Shown piece after piece: positions 47,736 through 59,548 of a stretch of 62,500 nucleotides of DNA (the stretch's first letter is position 1; every line of letters begins with the position of its first letter). The stretch comes from Glandiceps talaboti (Eukaryota > Hemichordata > Enteropneusta > Spengelidae): positions 8,923,732 through 8,986,231 of the forward strand of contig NC_135561.1 in NCBI RefSeq assembly GCF_964340395.1. Direction: 5' to 3'. The notes under the pieces are model-generated. The model saw only the letters and a list, made by a program, of their open reading frames with translations, did not search any database and was not told where the DNA came from. Made by a program: the position numbers and the translations under genes.

Positions 47736-47862
47736 TTTAGTCGAACGTGTTTAACTTAGTTTGCATGGGGAATGAAGAAAGTTCTGTTTGCAATATTATA
47801 TCCACAAAAATATTCCAAAATTAATGTTTAATATATATCACGATTCTACTTATCTTTCCCAG

Positions 47863-49375
47863 AATGCAATGCCAACTCGAATTAAAGGTATGCACTATAT
47901 TCGCCAGCCGGACATTTTCGAAACCATTTTCAGCATGACCCGCCCCTTCATCTCAGATAAACTGTATAAAAGAGTAAGTTTTTTAATTTGTTAATGATAC
48001 CAGTGATGTTTTCACACAAGAGAGTTTTACTTTATATTATCAGTTATTTTAGTACAAAATGGCTTGATTTTAGACCAGTATCTCACCCTGCCAGAAGATA
48101 GTTGAAACTAGAAATTAGCTATTACTATAGACTGTGAGATACTACGTCGTGCCGTTCTGCCCTCATCGGCCTCCTCTCACCCCGTGGGAGGGTTGACCGA
48201 TGTGTGGGGGCGCCCCATCACGGCCTTACCTTACAGACCAATCATTACGATGGACCATGCAGAATCTTTATTTTCAACACATTGTCTTCATTTTTTAATT
48301 CTTCGATGTGTTGCCGTTTTTTTTTGTATTTTATGGTGTATTGAAAACTTTTTGTAAATGCAATATTTCAATTTTTTTCAAATGGGATAGTAGTATACAA
48401 GTACAATTATGCGGTAGATATCGGTACATACAAAACAACCCAAGTTTTAGCTATTTATGCGAAGCTCCAAGGACTGTGAGAGAGTCTAGTTGTTATCCTC
48501 AAGAAAATATCATACGAATACTGCAACTACAAACTTGTATCAATACACACGACACACTGTACACGGGAACTCGCAAAATGCCTTATTTGTTTACAAATTT
48601 TTCCATTTTTTTGAAATTTAATAATATATTTTCCCTACAAGTATTAAAGTAATCATTTGAAAAGCTAGTGTCTTTTTTCTACATCAATTGTAACTGTTCT
48701 TTTGTTGGCTTTTAATTGGCAATCTTTACTATACCTATCTTATTAATTATTAATGAGCGACGACCCTTACAGAACCCCTTGTAACCAGTGGAAAGAGATG
48801 CTTTCAATAAATATATGTAAACAAATAAGGTCTTTTTCGAGTCCCTGTGTATAACCTTTTCAGGTACAGGTAGGGGAAAGACACTCAAGTCACAGCGTTT
48901 TTATATTTTGAGCCTGTCTACGAAATACTGTGTGTCCCAAGTCTATAGAATTAAGATTTGATACGTCGTGTCGTTCAGGCATAGCTAGTCTTCTGTATTA
49001 TCCTGCCTGATAGTGTGGTCCCACGTAATTTTTCACAGACTACAGAGTACGTAAATTTGAATTGCCTTAAAAAAAGTTTCTTCATCATACAGAATATGTA
49101 CTTCCTTTTAACAGATTCACTTTCATGGAAAAGAATATGGCACCTTGCATGATCACGTCCCTTCCTCCATGCTACCAACTGACTTCGGTGGTAGACTTAC
49201 GGATGCTGATTTGAACTGGAAGGAGTGGTATAAGGAGCTGATGCAGAGAGATGCAGAATTCGAGAGACTTAACCAGTATGGGTTTCCAAAATCTCGTGAC
49301 ACTCTTGGAGGGGAAGCTCAGGGGGTGGATCCTTCTCTGGGTCTCGTTGGAACTTTCAAAAAATTGGAAACGTAG
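47863..49375 (+). CDS. Extra terminal exon cassette (exons 3b and 4b), CRAL-TRIO
   Basis: Exon 3b (47863-47973, 111 nt) and exon 4b (49115-49375, 261 nt with stop) are intact copies of exons 3 and 4, with AG/GT signals, the same phases and no frameshift. They encode NAMPTRIKGMHYIRQPDIFE, then IHFHGKEYGTLHDHV, SMLPTDFGGRL and a C-terminus ending VGTFKKLET. No copy of exons 1 or 2 lies between 46780 and 47862. Splicing from exon 2 would give a 314-residue isoform. Alternatively this is the tail of a middle gene that lost its 5' half. Exon 4b is closer in length and sequence to the last exon of gene 2 (261 nt, xLPTDFGGxL) than to exon 4a (252 nt). Confidence 0.8.
48132..48236. mobile_element. 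MITE with CTGTAAGGTACGTC ends, copy C (inverted)
   Basis: About 105 bp, with CTGTGAGATACTACGTCGTG at the left and CACGGCCTTACCTTACAG at the right. The GC-rich centre has GGTTGACCGATGTGTG, the inverted equivalent of copy A. Lies in the intron of the extra cassette. Confidence 0.65.
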
Positions 49376-49405
49376 CACTCTTCGTTGTCTTTATTCATTT
49401 TTAGT

Positions 49406-49411
49406 AATAAA
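49406..49411 (+). other. Poly(A) signal of the extra cassette
   Basis: AATAAA 31 bp after the exon 4b stop. It supports exon 4b being a functional terminal exon. Confidence 0.55.
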
Positions 49412-51498
49412 TGAAAATTCATTCCGTAGGATACAACATAATATAATCTATGTACTATAACAGAAGGAGACAATGACAGTTTTAAAGACATGCAATATAT
49501 GTGATTTAGAAAATTTCAGAACAAGCTTTAGCCAGGATACGATTTGTGTCACCTGACAATGAAAAAAACGAGAAAATTTGACAAGGAAATAGAATGGATG
49601 ATTATTCGATAACAATTAAACAACAGTTTTTATAAATATAAAGTTATTTTGCTTCTGTGAGTATGTTTCCATCATCATGGCTTACACACTTTCGACTTTC
49701 GAGTTCCTGTGCTCAGAGCAAGAGAGATCCTCCACGTTATACTCGTTTCATTTATTCAAGCCTGACGAACTTTCTCAAACTAACCATCTATTTACGAGGT
49801 TTCCCTTTTTGGCATTCTAGCTGCTGTTTCTGACGATAGCTCTCGTTTCTTCTCAAATACGAAAATTATTCGCAATGACTTAAATTCTTTGTTTGCCGTC
49901 CCGGTGTGAGTTTTTACATTTACATTTGGAAAAAAAACGAACACAGAATTCGTTTTTTCTCAAATTTCCGCAGAAGGTCGTATTTCATACTATTGCAAAT
50001 GGAAAGACCGTTCAAATATCCGCAGTATATCTATTAGTTGCTTATTAGTTCATCAAATTTTGGATTTCGACATTGTCGAAATATTTTTGAAATATACTTT
50101 GATAGCATTTTGACAGTTAGAGGGGAAGAGCTTGAAACTGGGATATGTCCCCCTCATGTGGGGGATCCAAAGGGGTCTCCCTCTAGAAGCCCTGGAGGAT
50201 TTTTACTCTTAAAGCCAATTTTTAGGCTATTCAGACAGACCCTTTCAAGCAATAACTTAATCCATGCTTTACTAGACAGCACCATCAAGTATCAGAAACT
50301 ATTCTGGCATCATTATTTACATGTAGTAAAGGTCAGCACATCTATTGGTAGTATCATTCATTTGGTAGGGGAGATTTAAGGCAATTTTAGACTACCTTGG
50401 CAAACATTTCACATCTTTAAAAAACTATCATCTCAAATTAGAATTGGGTGAAAAAAATAAGAAAAGTTTGATACCATTATGACTGTAAAAAGGTTGTTGT
50501 TGAATGCTTGAGTGACCTCTGGGGGTGAAGGAGTCCTTGGGCGTTTCCCCTGGCAGATCTGCAGTTTTTTGCTTCTATTAAGGCAATGTTTAGGTTATTC
50601 ATAGCCTTTGAGGTAATATTTCCAAGCTTCGAATAGCTAACGTAAATGTAAGTTTTAAATGAGTTTCCCATGTCACATAAAAATGGCCCCGTAACATTGG
50701 TTAGTGGCATTAATATTGCATGTATAGTAAATAAAGTCACTGGCATGTTAGAGAACTTTAGGTGGTCATACCTAGTGTATAATTGAAACTGGAATCTGAT
50801 GAGATGTGGTGATTTGTAGTGTCAATAACATGTAGTGTCCAAATAGAAAGTGTATTAATCCCTTCTGACAAGTTCATAGTGAGGAGTAGGGAACATTTTA
50901 GATTAACTTCTTTTATAAACTATCTATGAAGATTACCAAATTACGAAATTACGAAATCTTCAAGTTCACTTTTGCCCCAAAGTGCAATATAAGTGAAGCA
51001 CTGATTGTGAAACAGTCAAGCATTTACATGACATGTTCTGTAACTAGTGTGGTAGCTAGGTAATACATGTATATGTATATTTATAGTTATGCTTGAACTA
51101 ATAAGTAAGAATTCATGTAAGAAACAGGGAGAAAAACAAATATTTACATGTACCACATTTCAGACAACTTGCTATATGCCATTGTAGAAAAAGGATTTTT
51201 TTACTTCTATCACAATCCAAAACACAATGACCCCCCCCCCCATCCACAATTTTGAAAACAGCATGACCCCCCTACTGCCAATTTCAAAAACAGGGTGACC
51301 CCCCCCCCCCTCCCGATCCACCGGTCCCCCAGGCCGAAGAAACTGACCGGTCCCTTACATGTAATAATCCCCTGTGATATATTACATGTACTATATAAAT
51401 AAAACAAATAAATATGTCGGTCGCCTTTCTGCGCATGCTCGTAGGCTTTGATCGACGACAAAACAGGTCTACATATGTCGTAACCTTGTATTGGAAGT
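49412..51498. other. Upstream region of CRAL-TRIO gene 2, no other gene seen
   Basis: Holds repeat fragments: G-rich blocks near 50120-50200 and 50510-50560, and C-rich relatives of the GGGGAGGGTCA family at about 51225-51330. The short frames here resemble no family. The promoter of the second CRAL-TRIO gene must be in or near the end of this stretch. Confidence 0.4.
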
Positions 51499-54400
51499 AT
51501 GGCGGAAAACAGACGTCCGTACGTGTGCACTCTCAGTCCAGAGACCCTGGAGAAGGCTATGCGTGAATTGAACGAAGATCCAGAAACCAGAAATCAGAAA
51601 ATAGACGAGTTGAGAGAGAAGTTTAGAAAGGAGAAACCGGAAGTTAAACTACCACCTGATGATGCATTTTTATTACGATTTCTGCGGAATAAGAAATTCG
51701 ATGTCGACAGAGCGTATAAAATGCTGCTACACTATTATGATTGTCGACGAAAATATCCACAGCTGTTCACCAAATATAGACCATCGGCTTACAAGCATAT
51801 TTATGAACTGGGAATGCAGCGAATATGCCCTGGACGGGACAGCGAGGGTCGTCTCGTCATGGTCGGCAGCCTAGGTAAAGTGACTACGTTTAATCAATAC
51901 GTACATGCTGTGCTTTCTGTTTCACTGGTTGTATTTTTTGTTTGGTATTAAAATGGTACGTGTGTGTACGCACTGACAACCCTCTGTCACGTGACATAGA
52001 TGACAATCCCATTTCGTTGTGATCAACAACGGTTGTAAACCCTTCAAGTATTTATGACTGATGAACGCAAGCATAACAGTTTGACACGGGATACGAAATA
52101 ACGCATATATCAGCAGTGTTGGTGTTTTTAAAAATCTAATTTTGTGCATTTTCTCACACAAAACATCAGCCTCAGATATGAAGGACTATTTTTTAAAAAA
52201 CAACAACAATATTTTAGTCAAGTCTGGGACGGCGTAACGTTTGTATTTAAACTATTTTTGATAACGAATACGGTTTTTTGTGTGTTGCGCTGTTTAAATC
52301 TACCAAGCTCTCAGGCAAAAGTTTTTAACAAGGGAGTGTTTTCCCAACCTAACCTGTACATTTCAGCTAGCTGGAGTCTCCAAACAACTAAGGCTGCATT
52401 TTAGTAAAACCGTTATATATTTGTGTATACAGGTTGCAAGACAAGGCAAAACATGTCGAAAGTCTGATTTTGTTGCTTCTTTATCTATTCTGTACACGTA
52501 ATATATACCGGGGCTATCTAAAAGTTGAAATAAGATGAAACAAAGAACAAACAATCATTTCAGAAATACTGTTGTTTGTATAGACCCTCAGCAACTACAC
52601 TTTGAGGGGGAGTTGACGTGTTGAATAGCTGTGTCTTTGCTTACTATAGTGGCCTAGTGATAAGGAAATCGTTTTCTGAGTCATAATTTATATTCCTCTG
52701 GAAGTGTGTTAAAATCGTTTATATCATTTCACATTAAAATAAAGTTACATTCTGCCTTTATCATATAGGAAATGTGTGATAAGTGACGTATCACAACATT
52801 TACATATTATCGTATCTGTCTCTTTCAATTTCATGATCATTTACATGTAATCTAATTAATTCTCTAAGTTCAGAGTAATTTATTTACTGCAGTAATTACT
52901 CAATGTACATCTGTAACTTCCTTTGACTTTGTTCTATAACACCTGCATTTTGGTCGGTGGCCTTGGAACACAATAAAACCGGCACCACCACCGTACCACC
53001 CCCACCCCCACCCCCACCCCCACCACCACCACCACCACCACCACCACCACCACCACGATTCTGCACTTTGTGAATGCTGGCTAACTGCACAACACGTGCA
53101 CGTTAACCAGACTAAGTATGGTAAAAGTAGTGGTCCAGAGAGAAGATAACGAACAGTTGTAAAATGCACACTTTTTCTGGCAAATGTGAAGGTGACTCAT
53201 TAACGCACGACTTTGAAAGAATAAGCCCCTCTCCTCCCCTTCTCATTTTTCAATAACTTTGTGTTGTTCTCACTACAGGAAAATTTGATCTCGACCAGTA
53301 CAGCGTCAATGATATGATGGCAGCGTTTCTGATAGTTACGGATAAAATCCTTGAGGATGAAGAAACCCAGGTGAACGGTTTAGTAGTGGTTGGTGATTAC
53401 GAGGGGATGACCATGAAAATGTTCACTAAACTGGGTGGTCCTACTACATCGAAAATGAAAAATGACATCTTTATGGTAAGTGTCACTGGTATAATAATAC
53501 GACCATAGATTTAGCTTTAACCATCTTTCCACCATCTCTGACCACAATATACGAGATTCAACAGTCAACTGTAGCGTGCACAAGCCAAACTATTGTTTGT
53601 GAACAGAAACTGTGGATCTTACACCCTGGTCGCTCTACGTCACGACAAGCGGTGTCTACGTCACTGGTTCTGTGATACTCTGAGTATGAACCAACACTTC
53701 CAAATCTGCATTGTTTTTCCCGACTTTTTCATGAATTATGCTTTCTTTCACATGACGTGGTATAATTATATGATTCCTCAATACTCTTGTCACTACTCGT
53801 CTAACGAGTCGTAGTGACAAGACCCCTTAGGTCACGAGTATTTTCCTTGGCTGAAAAAAGAATGATATTGCGGGATATCATCTAACTAGACTAGGCTTTC
53901 TATCGTATGTCTGACAGTGGTCCAGTTTTCAAATTGAAACACTTCTTACTCATTTTACGCTCTTCATATTACGTATCCTTCCCTATTGCTATTTCGATAA
54001 TGGTCTTCTGTCAGTTTATGTGGTCCGTCTAAAGGTTGCTGTGTAGAATTAATATCCTTTCATGTAAGTTTAGACTGACATTGTTGCTATGATGTCTGAA
54101 GGCATTGAGCCTATCAGTGTACAAACACGGCTAATTTAAGTAGCCATATACATGAGGATTGGGGTATTCATTTGAATAATCGGATGTGAAACTTCATAGA
54201 CCGAGTCCTTGGTTGAAACTCCATAAATTGCAAAAGATAATATAAATGTGTAAAATCTTTGTTATTGTACGTACAATAACAAAGATTTTACACATCTTTT
54301 AGTTTTTTGCAATGTATTGAGTTACAAACACAAACTGTGTTAATGTCGTTCTCCACGTTGATTTTTCAAGTAGGAAGCCATGATAGAATTGTTTTACAAA

Positions 54401-55524
54401 TTAAAAATCCAAAATAAATACCAAAACCTCATCGATATGGTCACTTTAAGTCAGAAATGAATCCTATCCTCCACGTCTTCATTTTATTTTATTTTATTTT
54501 ATTTATTCTTAGAATGCTATGCCACTTCGTATGAAAGCAATACATTACATTCGTCAGCCTGATATATTCGAAACTATTTTCAATATAATTCGGCCAATGA
54601 TACCTGATAAAATCTATAAAAGGGTGAGTATGTGTCACATGATCATTTTGATGTGTGTTTACACAATTAATTTTACGTGAATACAAATGGATATGGATTA
54701 TGTTAATTATCTGAAATATGCAAATGAGCTATATGTAAATTTGTACAAATGGCTGGTGATATATCATAAAGCTGGGATCATTTAAAATGTTTGAATATTT
54801 ACTAGGGCAACGATTTGAAGATTTAGAATATATTCTTAGACTGCCTGGATGTGATAACATCAAATTACATCAAATTGTTTAAAATAAGAGTGCTACTGGA
54901 CTTTCTTTCACTGAAGTTACACTATTACAACAAAATGATAAGCCTGTAAAAGACGTTTTCGACGCAGACACATACACATTTCTGTTATAGTCCATGTCCT
55001 GTGGGAGTAACCATTATCCTTCCAAAGTAAGAGTATTTGTTTTTTATTGCTGAAAATACATACTACAATTTCACAACTTACACCTTTTTAAGTTATGAGC
55101 AGTTAGAAGCATATTTGTATTTATATGCCAACAAGTGTAAAACGTTATCACACAGATTTATGAAGTGGTTACAAATTTTTGAAACCGTCAAACAAATGAA
55201 AGTAGCATTGCAGTATGTATCAGCTCCACAACTTTTTTTTAAAATGCGTGTTTGTATCAATAGATCCACTTTCATGGTAAAGATTATGGTACTCTACATG
55301 ACCACGTGTCTTCCAACATATTACCCACCGATTTTGGAGGTAAACTTACGGACAAGGAATACAACTATATGGATTGGTTTAATAAATTACTACAATGTGA
55401 TGCAGAATTTGAAAGACTGAACCAGTACGGGTTTCCAAAAGCTAGGGATACCCTTGGCGGTCAAACACAGGGGGAAGACCCAACTCTGGGGTTAGTGGGA
55501 TCGTTCAAAAAGTTGGACACTTAA
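51499..55524 (+). CDS. CRAL-TRIO lipid-transfer protein, alpha-TTP-like, gene 2 (314 aa)
   Basis: Exons 51499-51874, 53279-53475, 54513-54623 and 55264-55524 (376+197+111+261 nt) keep the same intron positions and phases as gene 1. The protein has the CRAL-TRIO N-terminal part (DAFLLRFLRNKKFDVDRAY) and the lipid-binding lobe (VVGDYEGMTMKMF, MKAIHYIRQPDIFETIF, IRPMIPDKIYKR, IHFHGKDYGTLHDHV, ILPTDFGGKL), ending VGSFKKLDT. Role inferred from family: intracellular transfer of a hydrophobic ligand. The first 161 coding bases differ from gene 1 at one site, whereas exon 2 is about 69% identical. The acceptor of exon 3 is preceded by (ATTTT)n rather than a C-rich tract. A poly(A) signal is at 55698-55703. 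Confidence 0.92.
52982..53056. repeat. (CCCCCA)n-(CCA)n tract
   Basis: C/A-rich repeat in intron 1 of CRAL-TRIO gene 2. The poly-Gly and poly-Trp frames on the minus strand are artefacts. Confidence 0.92.
53625..53865 (+). repeat. Dispersed hairpin repeat family, copy B
   Basis: Reads GCTCTACGTCACGACAAGCG, a CTGGTTCTG block, then nested hairpins CTTGTCACTACTCGT/ACGAGTCGTAGTGACAAG and ACCCCTTAGGTCACGAGTAT. In intron 2 of CRAL-TRIO gene 2. Confidence 0.6.
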
Positions 55525-55697
55525 ACATCGTTACTAGACTGTTATTCGCAGTCGTTGAGTCTACTGTGTTTCTATAAGAACACGTAAGGATGACAACTCT
55601 ACATAACACCTATTCCAACATGGCCGTTGACGTTGAGATTTCAGGTGATACCGTCGTTGAGGGCACTGTTACATCCGGGAAGTCATTATTTAGTGTT

Positions 55698-55703
55698 AAT
55701 AAA
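55698..55703 (+). other. Poly(A) signal of CRAL-TRIO gene 2
   Basis: AATAAA 174 bp after the stop codon. Confidence 0.55.
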
Positions 55704-56400
55704 AAATGAAATATTATAATTCAACATAGCATTCCAAGGCCATCCATTTTAGGTTATCGATAATATATGTACAGATGACTGACGACTTCAAGGCGGTTGT
55801 TGATAGACAGAATGTTGTTTTTTAAGATGTACAATTTGTTTGTGTGATTAGAAATAAATAATAAGCAGAATTAGAAAACATATTGCAACGCTACTGACTG
55901 GTGATAAAATGGCGACGTCACAATGACGTATCTCTGGGCGAAAATTCTAGTTCATTGCTGACAGAAATGCTTCATGGTTTGTTTTTTACTATAATTGTCA
56001 TTTCCAGACATCCAGACTGTTAAAACTATAATAATGAATTGAAAGCGTCACCGACATGTACGCATACTTTTTTAAATTAAATTTCTAACCAACTGACCCA
56101 CCCATCATTTATGACGTTTTACAACGTAGAGGGCGTAATGCCATGATTTGAATATGATACAGGTATGATGAAGCAAATTAATATGGCACATTTTCATATT
56201 CATATTTATGTCATATTCGTAATTGGAACACAATGATACAACTTTGATATTACTGACATTTGCACCCATTGTATAAATGTGATCGTCTTGGAAATATCTT
56301 CGGAATAAAGTTTTAAAAGTGATATTATATGTTGCAAATCCATGCCTGCCTGCTACTTTCCTGTTATGTCACCCTATTCTCTCTGTATGTGTGGCAGTAC
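55704..56400. other. No gene seen
   Basis: AT-rich 3' flank of CRAL-TRIO gene 2. I see nothing coding. Confidence 0.4.
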
Positions 56401-56403
56401 TAG

Positions 56404-56435
<32 letters not shown>

Positions 56436-56475
56436 TGTATGTATGTATGTATGTATGTATGTATGTATGTATGTA

Positions 56476-56508
<33 letters not shown>

Positions 56509-56580
56509 ATGTATGTATGTATGTATGTATGTATGTATGTATGTATGTATGTATGTGTTTGTCTGTCTGTCTGTACGTAC

Positions 56581-56672
<92 letters not shown>
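56404..56672. repeat. Compound (GTAT)n-(CTGT)n-(TA)n microsatellite
   Basis: GTAT tetramers with a GT interruption (about 56404-56556), a few CTGT units, then about 90 bp of TA. All long frames here are artefacts. Confidence 0.96.
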
Positions 56673-56675
<3 letters not shown>

Positions 56676-56779
56676 TTATATCATGTTGAATGTCGATGTG
56701 TTACTGGTGGTTGTATGCCGTTGATGCCTATAAACTTACATGTGCCGTTTGTACCAAGTAAAGTTTATATCAAATTTCA

Positions 56780-58537
56780 TTGAGTTTAATTGTTCTTGTC
56801 CCGAAGCCGCTAATAGTGACACTTTAGTGACTTTATAGGATACTAATTAATATGATATTTAACACCATATTTGTGTTCAATAAACGTGTTTTATAAGCGA
56901 ATTAAATGATTTGTACAGTTTGTTCAATCTCTAGACTTATTTTTTCATATTGTTGTTTTGTCTAAGGCTGGGGTCAGAATTTACGGCCACCCGAAATGGA
57001 CCCAAGAATTTTCGTAGCCCCCCCGCCCTTCCCGGCTGTACATATTTTAATGTGTAATTATACAGTAGCCCCCCCCCCCCCCGCTTCACTTCAGAGATGT
57101 ACAGTATGGTACACTACGTTACACACTGTAAATTAACAGTGGAAATCAACTTCAGCGTCAATAATAACATTATTACGGAGAGATTTCTTTACAAATAGGT
57201 GTGGGCTTTGCGAAAAAGGTCTCACATTGAGCTGTAACCTGTACTTGGAAATACTTAGCCAGCAGAGTTTGCTCTTTCAATCTTAATTCTAGGCAGAAAC
57301 AGAATCCCCATGATAACTAGTAGCGAGGGTGTGGGAGGGGTGTCTTCTCCAACGGTAAGCAAAGTTTTGAAAATAAGGAATTTCAACCATACACATTATC
57401 GGAAGCCATAGAGTTCTTGAATTTTTTTTATATATAACTTTAGTCGTCCACATAAATTTGAAAATTTGTTGAATGATCGCCACAGTACAAGAGCAGCGCC
57501 CTAGTGCCCTAGTGTTGAAGAAGCAGGAGGAAACCGGAGTACCCGGGGAAAACCTGCGTTGTTCGGCAGGGTCAAATTGAGCATGACCCGTCTTACAAAA
57601 CCACAAAACTGACAATGCTAGCAGGTCAAAGTTGAAAGGTCAGTGTTAGGATATGATCAATAACACTTGACAAATAGTACTTCAAAGTTCGATGTAATGA
57701 TTTGTTCAGTTCTTTTGGACATTTGTCATTATTTGGGGTCTTGCAAGCAGTCAGGCTATCCAGCTGATTGAAACTCCAGAACATTTCTTGAACATAATGT
57801 TTTGAAAATAAACAATTTATAACACTGTAGATATAAGGTAGGTTTGTAGATTCATTATTTGAGTGTGATTGGGTGATCGATTAGTTGACATATTGATTGA
57901 TAATTGATTGAACACTCGAAGAGCCTGGGGGCCTAAGAATAACATAATTGATGTAAATTTATTCTAGGAAACCTGCTATGACTACGTTTTATCTCTCTTC
58001 TAAGTTTACGATGAGTAACCCATTTCTCTAAAAGCCGAGAGGAATCTCCTAATTTTTTATATACACAAATTTCGATAGGTTTATTACACATTTTAAAATG
58101 AAATTCATTATAAATAAAATTATCGCCATTTTATTACAAATGTTGGCTTATTACAAATATTACAAAATAATGTCAGTTGTCACTTGAGTGTCTGTCCATG
58201 TGGTGGCATATCTATAACATCCATAACTCAATTTTATCCAAACCAGTCATAAATGGCAAACACTATGAGGTCCATATGCAAGTCACTTAAACTTGTTTCA
58301 TCGCAATGTGGATGCCTGAATACTGTGGTATATAATCCTTGGTGAATAGGTAACTAGTTTGAACGATTAGCCTTATTGTCAAGTAGTAAACGATGTTCTC
58401 CATGTGGATCTTTAATTTTGTCTTTAGACGTCATCCAGGTGGACCTACAAGAAAGAATATTTATAGGTTATTTGGCTATTTGAGATGTGTTATATGGTAT
58501 CAACCGAATTGCAATTCTATTGCTATTTCTAGCCTTT

Positions 58538-58568
<31 letters not shown>

Positions 58569-58750
58569 TTTGTTGATGATATGGTTCTTGTGGGTTTACT
58601 TAAAGATAAATATTCAGTAGTTCTTTATTTTTTGTAAGATTGAACTTACAATAAATCGATCTAAAATAACTTATCACTATTAGCGCAACAGAACTAGTTG
58701 CTGGCTATGTAACTCAAAAGTGATGTATTTTCGAATTCACCTGTTTATAT
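56780..58750. other. Repeat-rich interval, no supported gene
   Basis: Contains C-runs near 57065, a block around 57500-57600 (AGGAGGAAACCGGAGTACCC) that looks like part of a dispersed element, and (TTTA)n near 58535-58572. If the transporter gene has a last exon beyond its visible donor site, it should lie in this interval or just above it on the minus strand; I could not identify it. Confidence 0.4.
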
Positions 58751-58758
58751 TAATGACT

Positions 58759-58986
58759 TTATGGTCTTCTATTGATGAAAAAACTGATAAACATACTGAT
58801 CGTGTAACAAAAAAGGCTCAACAGAGAAATTCAATTATTTCCTGATGAAACTCAGATCTTTTTACGTGTAAGACAAAGCGTCCTTCTCAACTGTTTAAAT
58901 CTATCATTGATAATATGTTGACCTTTAACCTCGTATTCTGGTATGGTAATATGATAGTAACTAATAGATTGAAGTAAAAAGCTTTC
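58759..58986 (+). mobile_element. LINE reverse-transcriptase relic
   Basis: The degenerate frame reads SSIDEKTDKHTDRVTKKAQQ, two stops, then SQLFKSIIDNMLTFNLVFWY and GNMIVTNRLK. This matches the widespread LINE segment with KKAQQRLYFLRKL, SFIESVLTF and WYGNL. Stops and missing residues show an inactive copy. Confidence 0.72.
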
Positions 58987-59218
58987 TTGTATCGTCCACA
59001 CAGATAAGAAAGTTACGGGTAACTAACAAAATAATAACAGTCACTTCTATCAGTCGATAGTAGGAAAAAACCGCATTGAGCATACTTAATGAGCAGACAC
59101 GTCTATTTTACGCACTAACTTCAAAAAGTGTCCCCTTGGGCACTGTCAAAACACGCATGCATAGCAATATGCATCATAATAAGTCATTCCGAATTTCATA
59201 AAATATAATTTCATACAC

Positions 59219-59336
59219 AAGCTCATTCAGAAATGCCAAACTCAGAAACTGTACAGAACTCAGCAAATACATCTGGACATTGAAGGACTCTAACAATCGA
59301 ATGGAGAATCATCAAGATCGGTAAACTGTATTCTAA
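59219..59336 (+). mobile_element. Probable GIY-YIG endonuclease relic (Penelope-like)
   Basis: One frame reads TELSKYIWTLKDSN, and after a frameshift IEWRIIKIGKLYS. The ELSKYIWxLK segment followed by a W-x-I-x-x-x-x-x-x-Y stretch resembles the end of the GIY-YIG nuclease of Penelope-like elements. It is short and frameshifted. Confidence 0.45.
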
Positions 59337-59548
59337 TGTCACTTGAACGATGCAACTAGGCTATTGTTTTCAGTGGTTGTGTTATTTATAATTACATAAT
59401 AGTGTCAGCAGTGAGATACTAATTCGTTTCTTCCAGTCAGTGTGCAGAATTCAGGGTGGCATATAATTAAGAACTTCTCATGCATGCATAGACAGACACA
59501 CATACATACATATACACATAGCTGTATATTTATGTTAGTGATACTCAC

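Noticed and set aside
42496-55524. Reading the CRAL-TRIO cluster as three complete genes
   Set aside because: The middle copy has only exons 3 and 4. I found no exon 1 or 2 between 46780 and 47862.
57289-57615. 108-codon minus-strand frame
   Set aside because: It overlaps a block resembling a dispersed element and shows no transporter or other domain, so I do not use it as the last exon of the SLC22-like gene.
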